This document shows, in pieces, positions 23,118-32,906 of a stretch of DNA of 64,000 bases (position 1 is its first letter; each line of letters opens with the position of its first letter). Origin of the DNA: Euwallacea fornicatus (lineage: Eukaryota > Arthropoda > Insecta > Coleoptera > Curculionidae); NCBI RefSeq assembly GCF_040115645.1, contig NW_027096077.1, forward strand, positions 155,001 to 219,000, in the 5' to 3' direction. A program made the translations under genes and the position numbers. The notes beneath the pieces were generated by a model. It did no database searches and had not been told where the DNA came from. It saw only the letters and a program-made list of their open reading frames with translations.

Positions 23118-23406
23118 AAATCAAATTCACTTAGGCGATTAATAGGCTGATCCTGATCATCTATAAGGAACTGCTTCGGGGCGTCTCCTCTAAGCTTTCC
23201 TTGCGTTGCTCAGCGATGTGGTCTCAGCAACCGGGGTATTTTGGTTCGGGCAACTTCTTGACAGCTCTTCGATAGAGGGGAATTTTCGATTTCTGGAAAG
23301 TTCACTCTGTTGACCGACGTTGAAAAAATGTGGGTTCTTTCGGTTAATCGTTGAAACGAAAAATTCAATACGATCGATTCGTACTGAGTTCCGAAATTAA
23401 TCCGAA

Positions 23407-23417
23407 CGACTGCGCCA
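23407..23417 (-). promoter_or_regulatory. ERV2 primer binding site (tRNA-Ser)
   Basis: The plus strand CGACTGCGCCA equals the 3' end of insect tRNA-Ser (acceptor stem plus CCA). The element strand therefore reads TGGCGCAGTCG directly at the 5' LTR edge, as in 17.6/297-type elements. Confidence 0.8.
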
Positions 23418-23623
23418 CTTAACTCACAGGAACAGCGAGATTCTTAAAAAAAAATTATTTTTAATTTTTAAAACACAAAAAACTAGGAACAATAATTATA
23501 ATATAATCTGAATTAATTATGAATACAATCTGCATCTTAACAATAGTTGCGTTGCGTTAAATAGTCAGAGTCTTGTCTAGTCAGCTCCTTTGTGTCGACG
23601 TCACTCGTAGTCGTCCCATAACT
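23417..23623 (-). repeat. ERV2 5' LTR
   Basis: This is 207 bp, bounded by the primer binding site on one side and the CGTG target duplication on the other. Confidence 0.93.
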
Positions 23624-23627
23624 CGTG

Positions 23628-24140
23628 GGGTGTTGGCGTATCGATTATTTTAATTCGATACTTTGGGATCGATTATACAAAATACCATATGAAACAAAAG
23701 ACATAAAACACTAAGGAGGCTTATCAAAATCAATTTTTGCGATATTAAATCGAAATGATTCTATGTCTTGGGATATAGCACTTACTGTGCCGGATTTATA
23801 GATTAGGGTGTGCAGTTCAATACATTAAAACTGGCTCGAATTATTGGGGCTGAGGATAAAGGAGTATTCTTTGTTTTTCCTCTCTTTTCACGCGACCGCA
23901 GCCACTCTACTCAAGCTCTAATCTATTTTTACGTTTTGCGGTTCCTGATGGTAGTTCAACTGCTCCGAACAAGATTTCCTTGTTTTTCGGGATAATCCAA
24001 TCCTTGGATTCAGCAATATCGCAATACTACTGACTTGCCTGGGAGGTCGACACAATAAGCTCGATGTAGATTTCGATCGGGCGTTATAAAAAACTTGTCG
24101 TCTTTTTCATCCAGTGACATCCGGCTCGATATGGACCAAA
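23628..24140 (-). other. BEL/Pao 5' leader
   Basis: Untranslated region between the BEL 5' LTR and the ERV2 insertion. Next to the LTR the plus strand reads CCGGCTCGATATGGACCA, which resembles the 3' end of tRNA-Tyr apart from a mismatch block in the middle, so it is a possible primer binding site. No gene seen. Confidence 0.55.
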
Positions 24141-24423
24141 TGTTGGGGAGTGGACTGTATTTTGGCATGGATTGTGGTTATCAAAAAGTCCCGCGGGGTA
24201 TTTTCAACTCGAACACATTTTGTTTTCTCTAAGACAAGCTTAAAAACTAATACAGAGTTGCAAGCCGTGTACTGACGATATATATTATGGTTCTCCCTTC
24301 CCAGAGAAGTTCTACTAGTTCTGCCCTCACCTCCGGCGCTGCCAGCGCCGGAACCGACATAAGTCAGGTTGACAACGGGGCGCGGGAGCTTTGAATCTAA
24401 TAGAACCCATGGGATTCTAAACA
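24141..24423 (-). repeat. BEL/Pao 5' LTR
   Basis: This is 283 bp, homologous to 14246-14524, with the same perfect hairpin at 24333-24351. Its right edge abuts the Jockey fragment with no spacer. Confidence 0.92.
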
Positions 24424-25996
24424 CCATCCATCGACAAGATGCTCCAACAAATATTAGAGAAGTTGAATAAAATGAATAGACGAATTTCCAGATTAGAATA
24501 TCGCGCACAAGGAGCGATTCTTAAAACTAAAAATAGCTAATGAATTAAGAATATTAGAATGGAATGCTAATGGGTTGCTGCCACATCAATCAGAGTTGCA
24601 AACAATCCTAGACATAGAAAAAATTGATGTATGTCTCATATCTGAAACTCATTTCACCAAAGAGTCATACATAAAATTCAAAGGTTTTAGAAATTATACA
24701 ATTCACCCAGATAACAGAGCAAAGGGAGGGAGCGCGATCATCATAAGGGAATCCATCTCACACCATCAAGAAATGGGTTACCAAACAGCAGAAATACAAG
24801 CCACATCTGTCAGTATCAGTATAAAATCATTTAAAGTAACAATCACGGCATTATATTCTCCGCCAAGACACAATATAAAGTAGGAGCAATATGTAGACTT
24901 TCTAAATAGTCAAGGAAATAGATTGATAATAGGAGGTGACTTCAACGCAAAGCATAAACACTGGGGATCTAGGCTGACTACAGCTAAAGGTAAGGAACTT
25001 TTAGCAGCATCTAATCAGCTTAAATGCGAAGTATCATCAATTGGGAAGCCAACGTATTGGCCTACTGATCCTCATAAAATTCCTGATGTCATAGATTTGT
25101 AATCAGGAATATCTCAACAAACTATATCCAAATTGAAGAAGCATGGGATATGGACTCAGATCATTCACCAATACTTCTTACATTAAGTGACAATGTAATA
25201 CAAAAAGAAAATCCACCAAGACTGACCAACAAGAGAACAGATTGGGAAAGCTTCAAAACTCAACTCGAGGGGTAAATTGAGCTATCAGTTGCACTAATAA
25301 CAGAAGAACAGTTAAATGAAGAAGTTGATCTTTTCAATAAAAATATTCAACAAGCAGCATGGGACAATACTCCCGTGCATAATCACCGAACAAAAGGTAA
25401 TAATTACCCAAAAGAAATTAGAAACCTTATCACCGAAAAAAGAAAACTCAGACGTAAATGGCAACAGACTAGAATACCAACTTATAAAACAGCTCTGAAT
25501 AATGCAACTCAGCAACTAAAGCGCGAAGTCCAACGTATCAAAAATGAAGCAATTGAGGACTACCTGAGTGAGTTAATTAATGATAACAAGACCGACTACT
25601 CACTTTGGAATGCCACTAAGCGATTAAAGCGACCTATTATGCATAGTCCTCCGATCCGAAATACGGACGGAAGCTGGGCCCGGAGCAACACCCAAAAAGC
25701 TACTAGGTTTGCAGAACATCTTGAGAGCATTTTTCAACCGAATGATGGAGAAGAAGAAGGCTGGATGACACCAGAACAAGAAAATATTATCGTCAAACCC
25801 ACTTCACTGAAGGAAGTCTCAGATGAAATTAAAACAAATATTAACCCGAAAAAAGCCCCTGGTTTTGACCTCATCACTGGTGAAGTACTGAAACAACTGC
25901 CCAGGAAAGCTGTAATAAAACTTGTCAAACTTATTAACGCATCCTTTAGATTGAAGTACGTTCCTAAGATGTGCAAAGAAGCAGAAGTCATCAGAA
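24424..25996 (+). mobile_element. Jockey-type non-LTR fragment, copy 1
   Basis: Homologous to 44180-45757 at about 95% or better. It has the end of ORF1 (to about 24540), then ORF2 endonuclease (ISETHF, GGDFNAKHKHWGS, DSDHSPI) and the beginning of RT. Defects are ATA for the ORF2 start ATG, TAG at 24881, a 4-base deletion near 25100 and a TAA near 25273. The fragment begins exactly at the BEL LTR edge and switches to errantivirus RT sequence at 25996/25997. Confidence 0.88.
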
Positions 25997-28250
25997 GAGT
26001 TATAGATATCTATATTTACACTAAGCGAACAGACAGATTAATCAGATGCTAGAAGATGGAATTGTTGAATCTTTCAGTTCCCGTTGAAACTCGCCAGTGT
26101 GGATTATCCAAAAAAAAAGGATGCTTCAAATAAAAATAAATGGATATTGATGATAGATTATAGGATATTAAACGAGAAAACCATTGACGATCGGTACCCG
26201 TTACCGAATATTTTAAATATATTGAGCAAGATTGGAAAATGTCAATATTTACGACTCTCGATTTAGTCAACAGATTTCATTAAATTGAGATATTACCACA
26301 GAGTATTCCTAAGGCCGCGTTTAATGTCGAATCCGGACATTATGAATATAGAAAGATGCCATTTGAATTGAAAAATGCACCATCTACTTTTCAGCAAACA
26401 ATGAATAATGTCTTAAAAGAATCACAGGTAAAGATATATTTAGTATATATGGACGATTTAATAATATTGTTCAAAATTCTACTGTTGTAGAAAATGAAAC
26501 TTCCATATACCAGTAAAAATTTATTTAAAGATAAAACTCATGTTAAATGTTTGTGGGAAAAAAACGAACCGAGTCCCATAAAACAACTTAGGACACAAGC
26601 TATTGACCTGCTGGAAAGTTCTTAAAAGACTAAAATTTTAAACAGCGGGAATGTATTATCAGAACTTTCGAAAGCCCCTTTCATTCAAAGAAAAAATAAA
26701 CTCCAATTTTTTTGCCCCGGAATACAACTACCCGTTTATATCCTGAAGCAAAGGTTCACAAAACAAAGGCCTTGTAATTCGGTAATATGTACACTTTATT
26801 TTGATAACTGGATATTGCTCAGAACCGCACTGGCATATAAAAACTGAAGAATATAACGAAAAAAATGGAGTGAGGTTATTTGCGTGTGGTTGAAAATAGA
26901 ATTCGAAAAAAACTGATTGGAAAAATTCTTGAGACTTTTTTAGTTTCGACGGTGGTGGCGACCAAGTTCATAATTTTCAGCCTCCCTCCGCCTACGTACT
27001 TGCCAATCAGAACTACCATAGACCTATTCCCACGGTCCGGTGTGCCTTTTTTATACAAAATGATGGAAATACAAAATCTTAAAAGGTTTTTGCAATCATC
27101 ATTTAGAATTAGTGATTTTCGTGAGGCCTGGCCAATGTAACAAAGATGTCTCACGCCCTAGGGCGATATGCGAAATCTGCCTACAGTTCCTTCGCGGTGG
27201 CGTCCATACAGCCCTCAAGTCTCATAAACTAGATAAAAGTTGACAACCTACGCATATAACATAGAACAGTTGGAAATTGGTCAAGTGCACCAATATGTAA
27301 ACTTATGAGCAATTACTGTTGGTCCTTACACCAATTGACACGATTTATTACTGATTAGCAAATGAGTTGTATATGGCCCTTGTCCAGTCAAGATCGCATA
27401 ACATTCCTATGGCACCAAATCAAGCATAAACAAAAACATTCAAAATATACATAGTGTCGTATTATAATTTCAACAAATATATTCCACCAGTCTTCAAGAG
27501 GATATAAACTCTTTGAGATAAATTTTTGATCGCCTCATTTCATACAACATGAAAATTCAGTTGGAGAAATCAGAATTTCTACACAAAAGCGTCGAATTTC
27601 TTAGATGTAATAAGCCCTGAAGGAATTAAACTAAATCCTATGAAGATAGAAGCCAGAAATAATTTTAGAGTTCACCGTACACCAAAAGAAATTAAAGATT
27701 TTCTCGGTCTCTTAGGATATTAAAGGGAATTTATTAAATAATTTGTAAAAATCACAAAACCAATGACACATTGTCTAAAGAAAAATGTAAAAATAGTTCA
27801 TGACAAATCGTTTGTAAATTCCTTTAAATTAAGTAAAAGTATATTAACGAATGATCCTATTCTTCGATACCCTAACTTCAATAAACCATTAGTATTAATC
27901 ACCGATGCGTTTGATTATGCAATCGGAGCTGTATTTATTCAGGAACTAATTGGAACCGACTTACCTATCGCTTTCGCTAATCGAACATTGAATCTTCCGA
28001 ATGTAATTATTCACACATCGAAAAGGAACTCATAGCCATAGTTTGGGCCACCAAATATTTTATATTCTATTTACAACTGTAGCAGATCACAAACCACTTC
28101 AATGGTTTTTTTCCATGAAGGAGTCAAATTTGAAATAGTCGGATGGTAATTAAAATTGCAGGAATATGATTATTCAATTCATTACAGAAACGTAAAACAA
28201 AATTTTAATGCGGATGCCCTTTAGCGTCTACCAAGAGACATTAATCCTAT
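25997..28250 (+). pseudogene. ERV3 RT and RNase H remnants
   Basis: Pieces in several frames show RT fingers (MIDYRILNEKTIDDRYPLP), palm (MPFELKNAPSTFQ, YMDDLII) up to 26467. After the insertion come LEKSEFLHKSVEFL, then RNase H (LITDAFDYAIGAV, ADHKPLQWF, NADAL-type end near 28215). At least eight stops or indels are visible. No function expected. Confidence 0.85.
26468..27475. mobile_element. Solo-LTR-like insertion in ERV3 RT
   Basis: The segment is 1008 bp, begins TGTTC, ends CAACA and is flanked by AATAT at 26463-26467 and 27476-27480. Removing it with one AATAT brings the two RT halves together next to YMDDLII. There is no coding capacity beyond short frames (90 codons or fewer). The TG...CA ends and 5-bp duplication suit a solo LTR of a gypsy or BEL element, though the parent is not in this window. 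Confidence 0.75.
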
Positions 28251-28801
28251 AGAAATAATGAAATCTCCATTAATAAACATGTCTGCTGCGTGCGATGACA
28301 AGGAAGAGAACGAGCATCAGTACATATGGTATGACAAAATTAAGCATTTAGTTGAATCACAGGAAATATTATTTTATTTAAGACCCCAAAAAATACTTAA
28401 AGAAGTCAAATAAAAACCAAAAAGCAATATCACATTAGATAACCAAATAAAATCTCCAAGAAAAACATATCTCCGGAGTCAACCACCGTCGGAGAATGAA
28501 TCCAAAAAAGCATCAGATACAGAGTCCGCCAGCAGTCTAGATGAAACCTCAAAAACATCTCAACCGAAAAAAGAACAACTAAAGGACGACTGAAAAAAAA
28601 ACAGAAACCATTCGCACATTGCAGGAAAATCCTATAATAGGAGCACCTTACGTGAACAAGAGCCTTAACACCTACAAACACCAGGTGACTTTTAAATGTA
28701 CAAATAAGGAATGCAATAACGAAAAAACTGCTTGAAAGAGAGCAAAGAATGATCATGTTTATCAACCAAGAACCAAAAACTCCAAAAGTGCAGAAACTCT
28801 T

Positions 28802-29460
28802 AAGAAATCGTCTAACATGTTACTTGAGGATATCACAGATCTGGAAGAACGAAAGGAAATAATTGAAATATACCATACCACAAAAACATTAAATCATGGA
28901 ATAACGGAGAATATTAAAAACATAAAACAAACTTACTATTGGTCAAGTCTAGAAAGGGATGTAATAAATTTTGTTAATACATATGATACATGCCAAAAAA
29001 TTAAATATGACAAACACACTTACAAAATCATTTTTAAACCAACCTCTACTGGAACTAAACCATTTGAACATATCTATATGGATACATATTTTATAATGGG
29101 ACAAAAATTTCTAACAATTATAGATAATTTTTCCAAATTTGCCACAGCATATCCCATAAATAAAAATTAGATAGAAATTTGTCAATCTCGCATCAGGTAT
29201 TTTTTACATCATGGCACACCAAACAAAATCAATACAGACAACGCACAGGCCTTTAAAAGGTTTCTAATTCAAGATCTTTGCAAAACATACTACATAAAAT
29301 TACATTTTACGAGTCCATACAATCCGAATTCGAAATCTCCAATTGAACGATTTCACTCGACGCTTAAAGTTTTATCGCTCTTAAGAATAATCATCAGAAC
29401 AAAACCATCTAAGAATTAGTTGACATCGCTATTTTAAATTATAATAATAGTATACACTTA
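28802..29460 (+). pseudogene. ERV3 integrase remnant
   Basis: The longest clean piece (28817-29170) has the HHCC region (YHTTKTLNHGI, CQKIKYDKH), then YMDTYFIMGQKFLTIID (first Asp). After a stop at 29167-29169 the frame-broken remainder carries TDNAQAFK (second Asp) and SPIERFHSTLK (Glu). It is clearly integrase but inactive. Confidence 0.85.
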
Positions 29461-29469
29461 TCACACGAA

Positions 29470-31127
29470 TAAATTCCATTTAAAATACTAAAAAGAAACC
29501 TTAATTATCAATTAAATTTTGAGAAAACTATAAATCTGATACAAACTTATTACATACACGACTTGGCACAAACTTTCAAGGGACTAAATAAAAATATTCA
29601 CTTGAAGTTGAATGCAAAGAAGGCAAACGTTTTGTGCAAATTAGACAAAACCCGAGATGACGACTCAGAGATACCTGAGGCACCTAAACAATTACTAAAG
29701 ACCCCACGGTAGTTATCGAAAAAACTACAACATAAATATACACTAACTTCATTCAAAAACCAAATACAACCCAAAGACATTACAAGGAAAATAATTATAA
29801 TCTTAGGAAATGAAGATCATCCTGGTACTAGTTCACTGGTTATCAATGCACAATACGAAATCGAAACAATAATTAACTCTCTGTTACCGATTTCTCAAGG
29901 AATTAGTTATATAATAACAATTGCCATGTTTATTACCACCAAGACACCAAGACATATCCTCAACATAGACAATAGTAAAAACATAGTCCAAAGACGTTGA
30001 CCCAACTAACTATTATCAAGACGAATGGAAGTAACATACGAAACCGATATGTTACCTACGAAACGATAAATGACCTTACACAAATGACCCAGTCCATGTC
30101 TATTTCGATGTATACCATGATATTACTTGATAATATAGAAAATAATCTGCGTGTCATCAAAAAATTTCAAAGGAACGTACAAACGGCAAGTAATTTCGAT
30201 TAGATAAACGTGATGCGCCATAGTATTTTTAAGTATAAAGAACTGCAAACAATCATTTATTAATTCAATTCGAAAACATAAATTACTTTCAATTATATAA
30301 TAAATTATTATGAAGTAGCCTATAAAAACGTCACCATAAAAACGGTCCAATTATCTTTTAAGTAGCGATCCCTTTAATATTCAGACAGTTATATAAGCTT
30401 TACCAGTTACATTCAATTCCAATTAACAATCAACTAATGATCTTAACTAATCCCTATTTATTAAAATCATCACAAGATTTCTTTAATTTAAAGGAAAATT
30501 GCACACAAAATAGAAGAAATAACATTATATAAAAAAAAAGTATTAACAAAAAATTAACCATGCATAATTGAAACAATTTATTTAACAAATCATTGCCCAC
30601 TATGACCCAACACATATAAAAGAAATTCAGTAACTCAGTTAGGTGATAACTCTATTTTAATAAGACCATCCTCTCTGGAGAATGCATACTTTAATTGTCC
30701 AAATCCAAATATAGTTGAAAATGTTAAACAAACATCTCTAATCCTACTGGCAGAATGTACGGTAAAAATAAGAACTAATCATTACGATTCTCAAAAAACA
30801 AATGCTATAAACTTAAAGTAAAAATTATCAGCCATCAGTATTAATGAAAAATCACTAAAGAAAATTGAATCACTAAAATAAAAGGAAATAAATTTACAAA
30901 ATTTAAAAGAAGACGCTGAAAATACCAATAGGCTGATTGTACATCCTCTGAAAAAATTAAATTTCAGAAGCCGTGGTCTATCGATAGTTGTAACGACAAT
31001 TTTTATATTAATAATTTTAGGAATTATAGGTTACTGCTATTACAAAAAGGAAACTAAATGTGAAAGCGAACGTACAATTGAAATTCCTCGGAAATTAAAT
31101 CTCATTTTCTCAGACTCGAGGAGGTAG
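29470..31127 (+). pseudogene. ERV3 pol tail and env remnants
   Basis: Stops and indels abound. The best recognisable part is 30640-31127: an ectodomain tail, a hydrophobic anchor (TTIFILIILGIIGY) and a basic tail ending just before the purine tract. A 68-codon frame at 29997-30203 belongs to the env middle. From 29959 on, the sequence is duplicated at 47605. Confidence 0.7.
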
Positions 31128-31128
31128 G

Positions 31129-31345
31129 AATTATATGATCACTTATGACGACTCATTGTAACATCAATCTTCGCAATATTGTACAATATTATTGTATCGA
31201 GCTTCAAACAAATCTAGCGGTGTTATTAATATAAATATAGATCCTGGATTGGAAGTAATAAGTCATTAAGAATTTTTTATCCTGAAATAAATAAAGTTTA
31301 TTCGTAGTTTAAAATTTTATTTTTTTAAAACAAACTTCCGGCTAG
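31129..31345 (+). repeat. ERV3 3' LTR (end approximate)
   Basis: It starts AATTATATGATC after the purine tract, an eroded form of the AGTTA start. An AATAAATAAAG signal lies near 31288. There is no partner LTR. Confidence 0.5.
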
Positions 31346-31830
31346 ATTCTGCATAAAGTGATCGTTTATCGCCTAGCTATTCAATTGCGAAAATAATTGA
31401 AATCCAATGAATCATTTATTTAAAATTAATCGAATCATTATTACTATTATAGCATAAGTATTTCGATTAGGTAGCAAAAATACGTAATAATAACTTCCAT
31501 TACCAAGTACATATCATTTAAATCGAATAGTATATAACAATTCATAATTTCTAATTTCAGCGGAAACGGCAAGCTAGGTATCTAAATGTAAAAGTTAGGA
31601 AATTGTCAACTCAGAGCACGTGAGTTCAGTGAAAATTTAGTAATGAGTTATCTAACATTTTAAATTTGTTCAATTTATAAGATATTTAACATTTTTCATG
31701 TACCTGGGATTGTAGCAGTTATAGTATTAATCCACCTGACGATCGTTTAACAATACAAAATTGAAAATGTATATACGTCTATCGATAAAGAATTATGTTC
31801 AATATTTAATTAGAAATTTAATTATGAAAT
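31345..31830 (+). repeat. Dispersed repeat, direct copy
   Basis: This AT-rich segment next to ERV3 recurs in inverted orientation at 61305-61795 and again inside the duplication at 48991-49476. Shared landmarks include CCACCTGACGATCGTTTAAC. No coding capacity; nature unknown. Confidence 0.75.
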
Positions 31831-32224
31831 CAATTACACATAAACACACTCGAGTGTATCGACATTGTCGAGAATGAGCTGAGCTGGTGACCGCGTTCTT
31901 GTCAATTACTCAGCAGTTCCAGAAATTGAAATAAAGAATTACATTTGTGTCGTCTAATTAAGGCTCCAAATCGAAAATTCAATAAGAGATAAAAGAAGAT
32001 GCATAATAGACCAGACATTTCACATAAAAAAAACCAACCATCTTCATGGGCGAATAAAAATGTTCTGGTGTATTTAACATTCGATTTTCTAGAAACTGAC
32101 CACTACCCCTGATGGTTTTGGAATTATAATCCCCGTGTAATGTGCCCCGAGAAGCGGAAACACTGTACTAAATTTGTTTACAATCCATATAGCCGTTTTC
32201 GACTTATTTGTAAAATTTTAAAAA
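31831..32224. other. Gene-free stretch
   Basis: AT-rich sequence between the dispersed repeat and the mariner-like terminus. It may be the interior of that DNA element. I see no ORF or RNA gene. Confidence 0.5.
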
Positions 32225-32357
32225 AAGTTCAACTTTGACGGGCTGTATCTCCAGAAAGAGACAATTTCGTATATAAGTATATCATCATAAATCGATATAT
32301 TTTTGACCAAGGAATATGTGGTTAAGCCTTGACCCCATCATTCTGGGACAACCTGTA
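32225..32357 (-). mobile_element. Mariner-like terminus abutting 28S
   Basis: On the minus strand from 32357 it reads TACAGGTTGTCCCAGAATG, then at 32235-32260 GGAGATACAGCCCGTCAAAG, a relative of the motif in the 9362-9691 terminus. A TA repeat (TATA) marks the edge with 28S. No transposase is seen. The same sequence is at 49871-50003. Confidence 0.5.
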
Positions 32358-32595
32358 TATTAAACGACGAACACACCTTTCGAGTGAAAGGAAATCCGAT
32401 TCCTGCTCCAAACTATATTATGTACCGTTTAAAACTTATTTGACGGTTTCACTTCCAGGTTACGGTAGCAAAAAGTCTGGTCTTTACAATAGAGTTCGTA
32501 GGGGTAACTCAAAAGGACCTAGAGACACCGCCTGGAGATGTGAAACGAGTTTCCTTTCGCTATTTAACGGTCAGCTCAGAACTGACACGGACCGG

Positions 32596-32629
<34 letters not shown>

Positions 32630-32654
32630 CGATGGTCTTAACGTGATGTTGACG

Positions 32655-32688
<34 letters not shown>

Positions 32689-32704
32689 AGTGAAGAAATT
32701 CAAT

Positions 32705-32746
<42 letters not shown>
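32358..32746 (+). rRNA. 28S rRNA fragment ending at the R2 target site
   Basis: From about 32565 the sequence is the very conserved 28S core (AACGGTCAGCTCAGAACTG, ATCCGACTGTCTAATTAAAA, TGATTTCTGCCCAGTGCTCT, GGCGGGAGTAACTATGACTC) up to CTTAAG, where R2 elements insert. The part from 32358 to 32565 looks like the preceding variable 28S region but is less certain. It is a fragment only, not a working gene. Confidence 0.85.
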
Positions 32747-32747
<1 letters not shown>

Positions 32748-32906
32748 CGGGCAGTCACTTGAGGTGTCGGGCCCAGGCTTAGCCTGGGACTAGTATCCGA
32801 GACGAGCCCCGCTGCGGAAGTCATAGATGCGCCTAGTGCTATACCTCCTCGTGGTTCCTGCCGGAAACGTGCGTGAGTCCCTCACTAAGCACGGCTAAAT
32901 TAGCAC
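32720..32906 (+). ncRNA. R2-A HDV-like self-cleaving ribozyme (predicted fold)
   Basis: The bases fit the nested double pseudoknot of HDV-like ribozymes. P1 is 28S GGCGGGA (32720-32726) with TCCTGCC (32856-32862), 7 pairs. P2 is GTGCTA (32836-32841) with TAGCAC (32901-32906). P3 is ACC/GGT (32843-32845 and 32853-32855) around L3 TCCTCGT. P4 is a hairpin 32868-32893 (CGTGC GTGAG / CTCAC ... GCACG). The order P1-P2-P3-L3-P3'-P1'-P4-P2' is the canonical one. Cleavage would fall before 32720, 27 bases upstream of the element in 28S. R2 ribozymes cutting inside upstream 28S are known in other insects. Confidence 0.8.

Larger units (their letters stand above)
20090..23623 (-). mobile_element. ERV2: errantivirus with gag and env but no pol, nested in BEL
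   Basis: Two 207-bp LTRs (AGTTATGG...GTTAAGT) bound the element, with the 4-bp target duplication CGTG at 20086-20089 and 23624-23627. A primer site for tRNA-Ser lies after the 5' LTR, and a purine tract lies before the 3' LTR. Total length is 3534 bp, far short of a full element. Gag runs almost directly into env, so protease, RT, RNase H and integrase are missing. It must have moved, if it moved in this form, with enzymes supplied by a relative. Confidence 0.93.
14246..24423 (-). mobile_element. BEL/Pao LTR retrotransposon with nested ERV2
   Basis: LTRs begin TGTTGGGG and end TTCTAAACA at 14246-14524 and 24141-24423. Between them on the minus strand are gag with DUF1759-like sequence, DUF1758-type protease, RT, RNase H and a DDE integrase, in BEL/Pao order. 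Removing the nested ERV2 (20090-23623 plus 4-bp duplication) leaves about 6.6 kb, a usual size. A frameshift and nonsense codons make it dead. The flanks (ACGTA left, CCATC right) do not match, so no target duplication survives. Confidence 0.92.
25997..31345 (+). mobile_element. ERV3: decayed errantivirus
   Basis: RT, RNase H, integrase and env remnants follow in errantivirus order with many stops and indels, ending in a purine tract GAGGAGGTAGG and an LTR-like segment from 31129. The 5' part up to the RT fingers is missing at the joint with the Jockey fragment. A 1-kb solo-LTR-like insertion splits RT. It is much more diverged than ERV1, ERV2 or ERV4. Confidence 0.85.
29959..32738 (+). repeat. 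2.78-kb duplication, copy 1
   Basis: It matches 47605-50384 at a constant offset of 17646 bases, that is, with no indel. Only scattered substitutions near the ends were seen (29966, 32730). It contains ERV3 env and LTR, an intervening AT-rich stretch, a mariner-like terminus and a 28S fragment that stops at the R2 target region. Confidence 0.95.

Noticed and set aside
14246..24423. A separate BEL element for each LTR
   Set aside because: Both LTRs share ends and orientation, and the interior is one BEL polyprotein plus a nested ERV2 with its own target duplication, so one element explains it.
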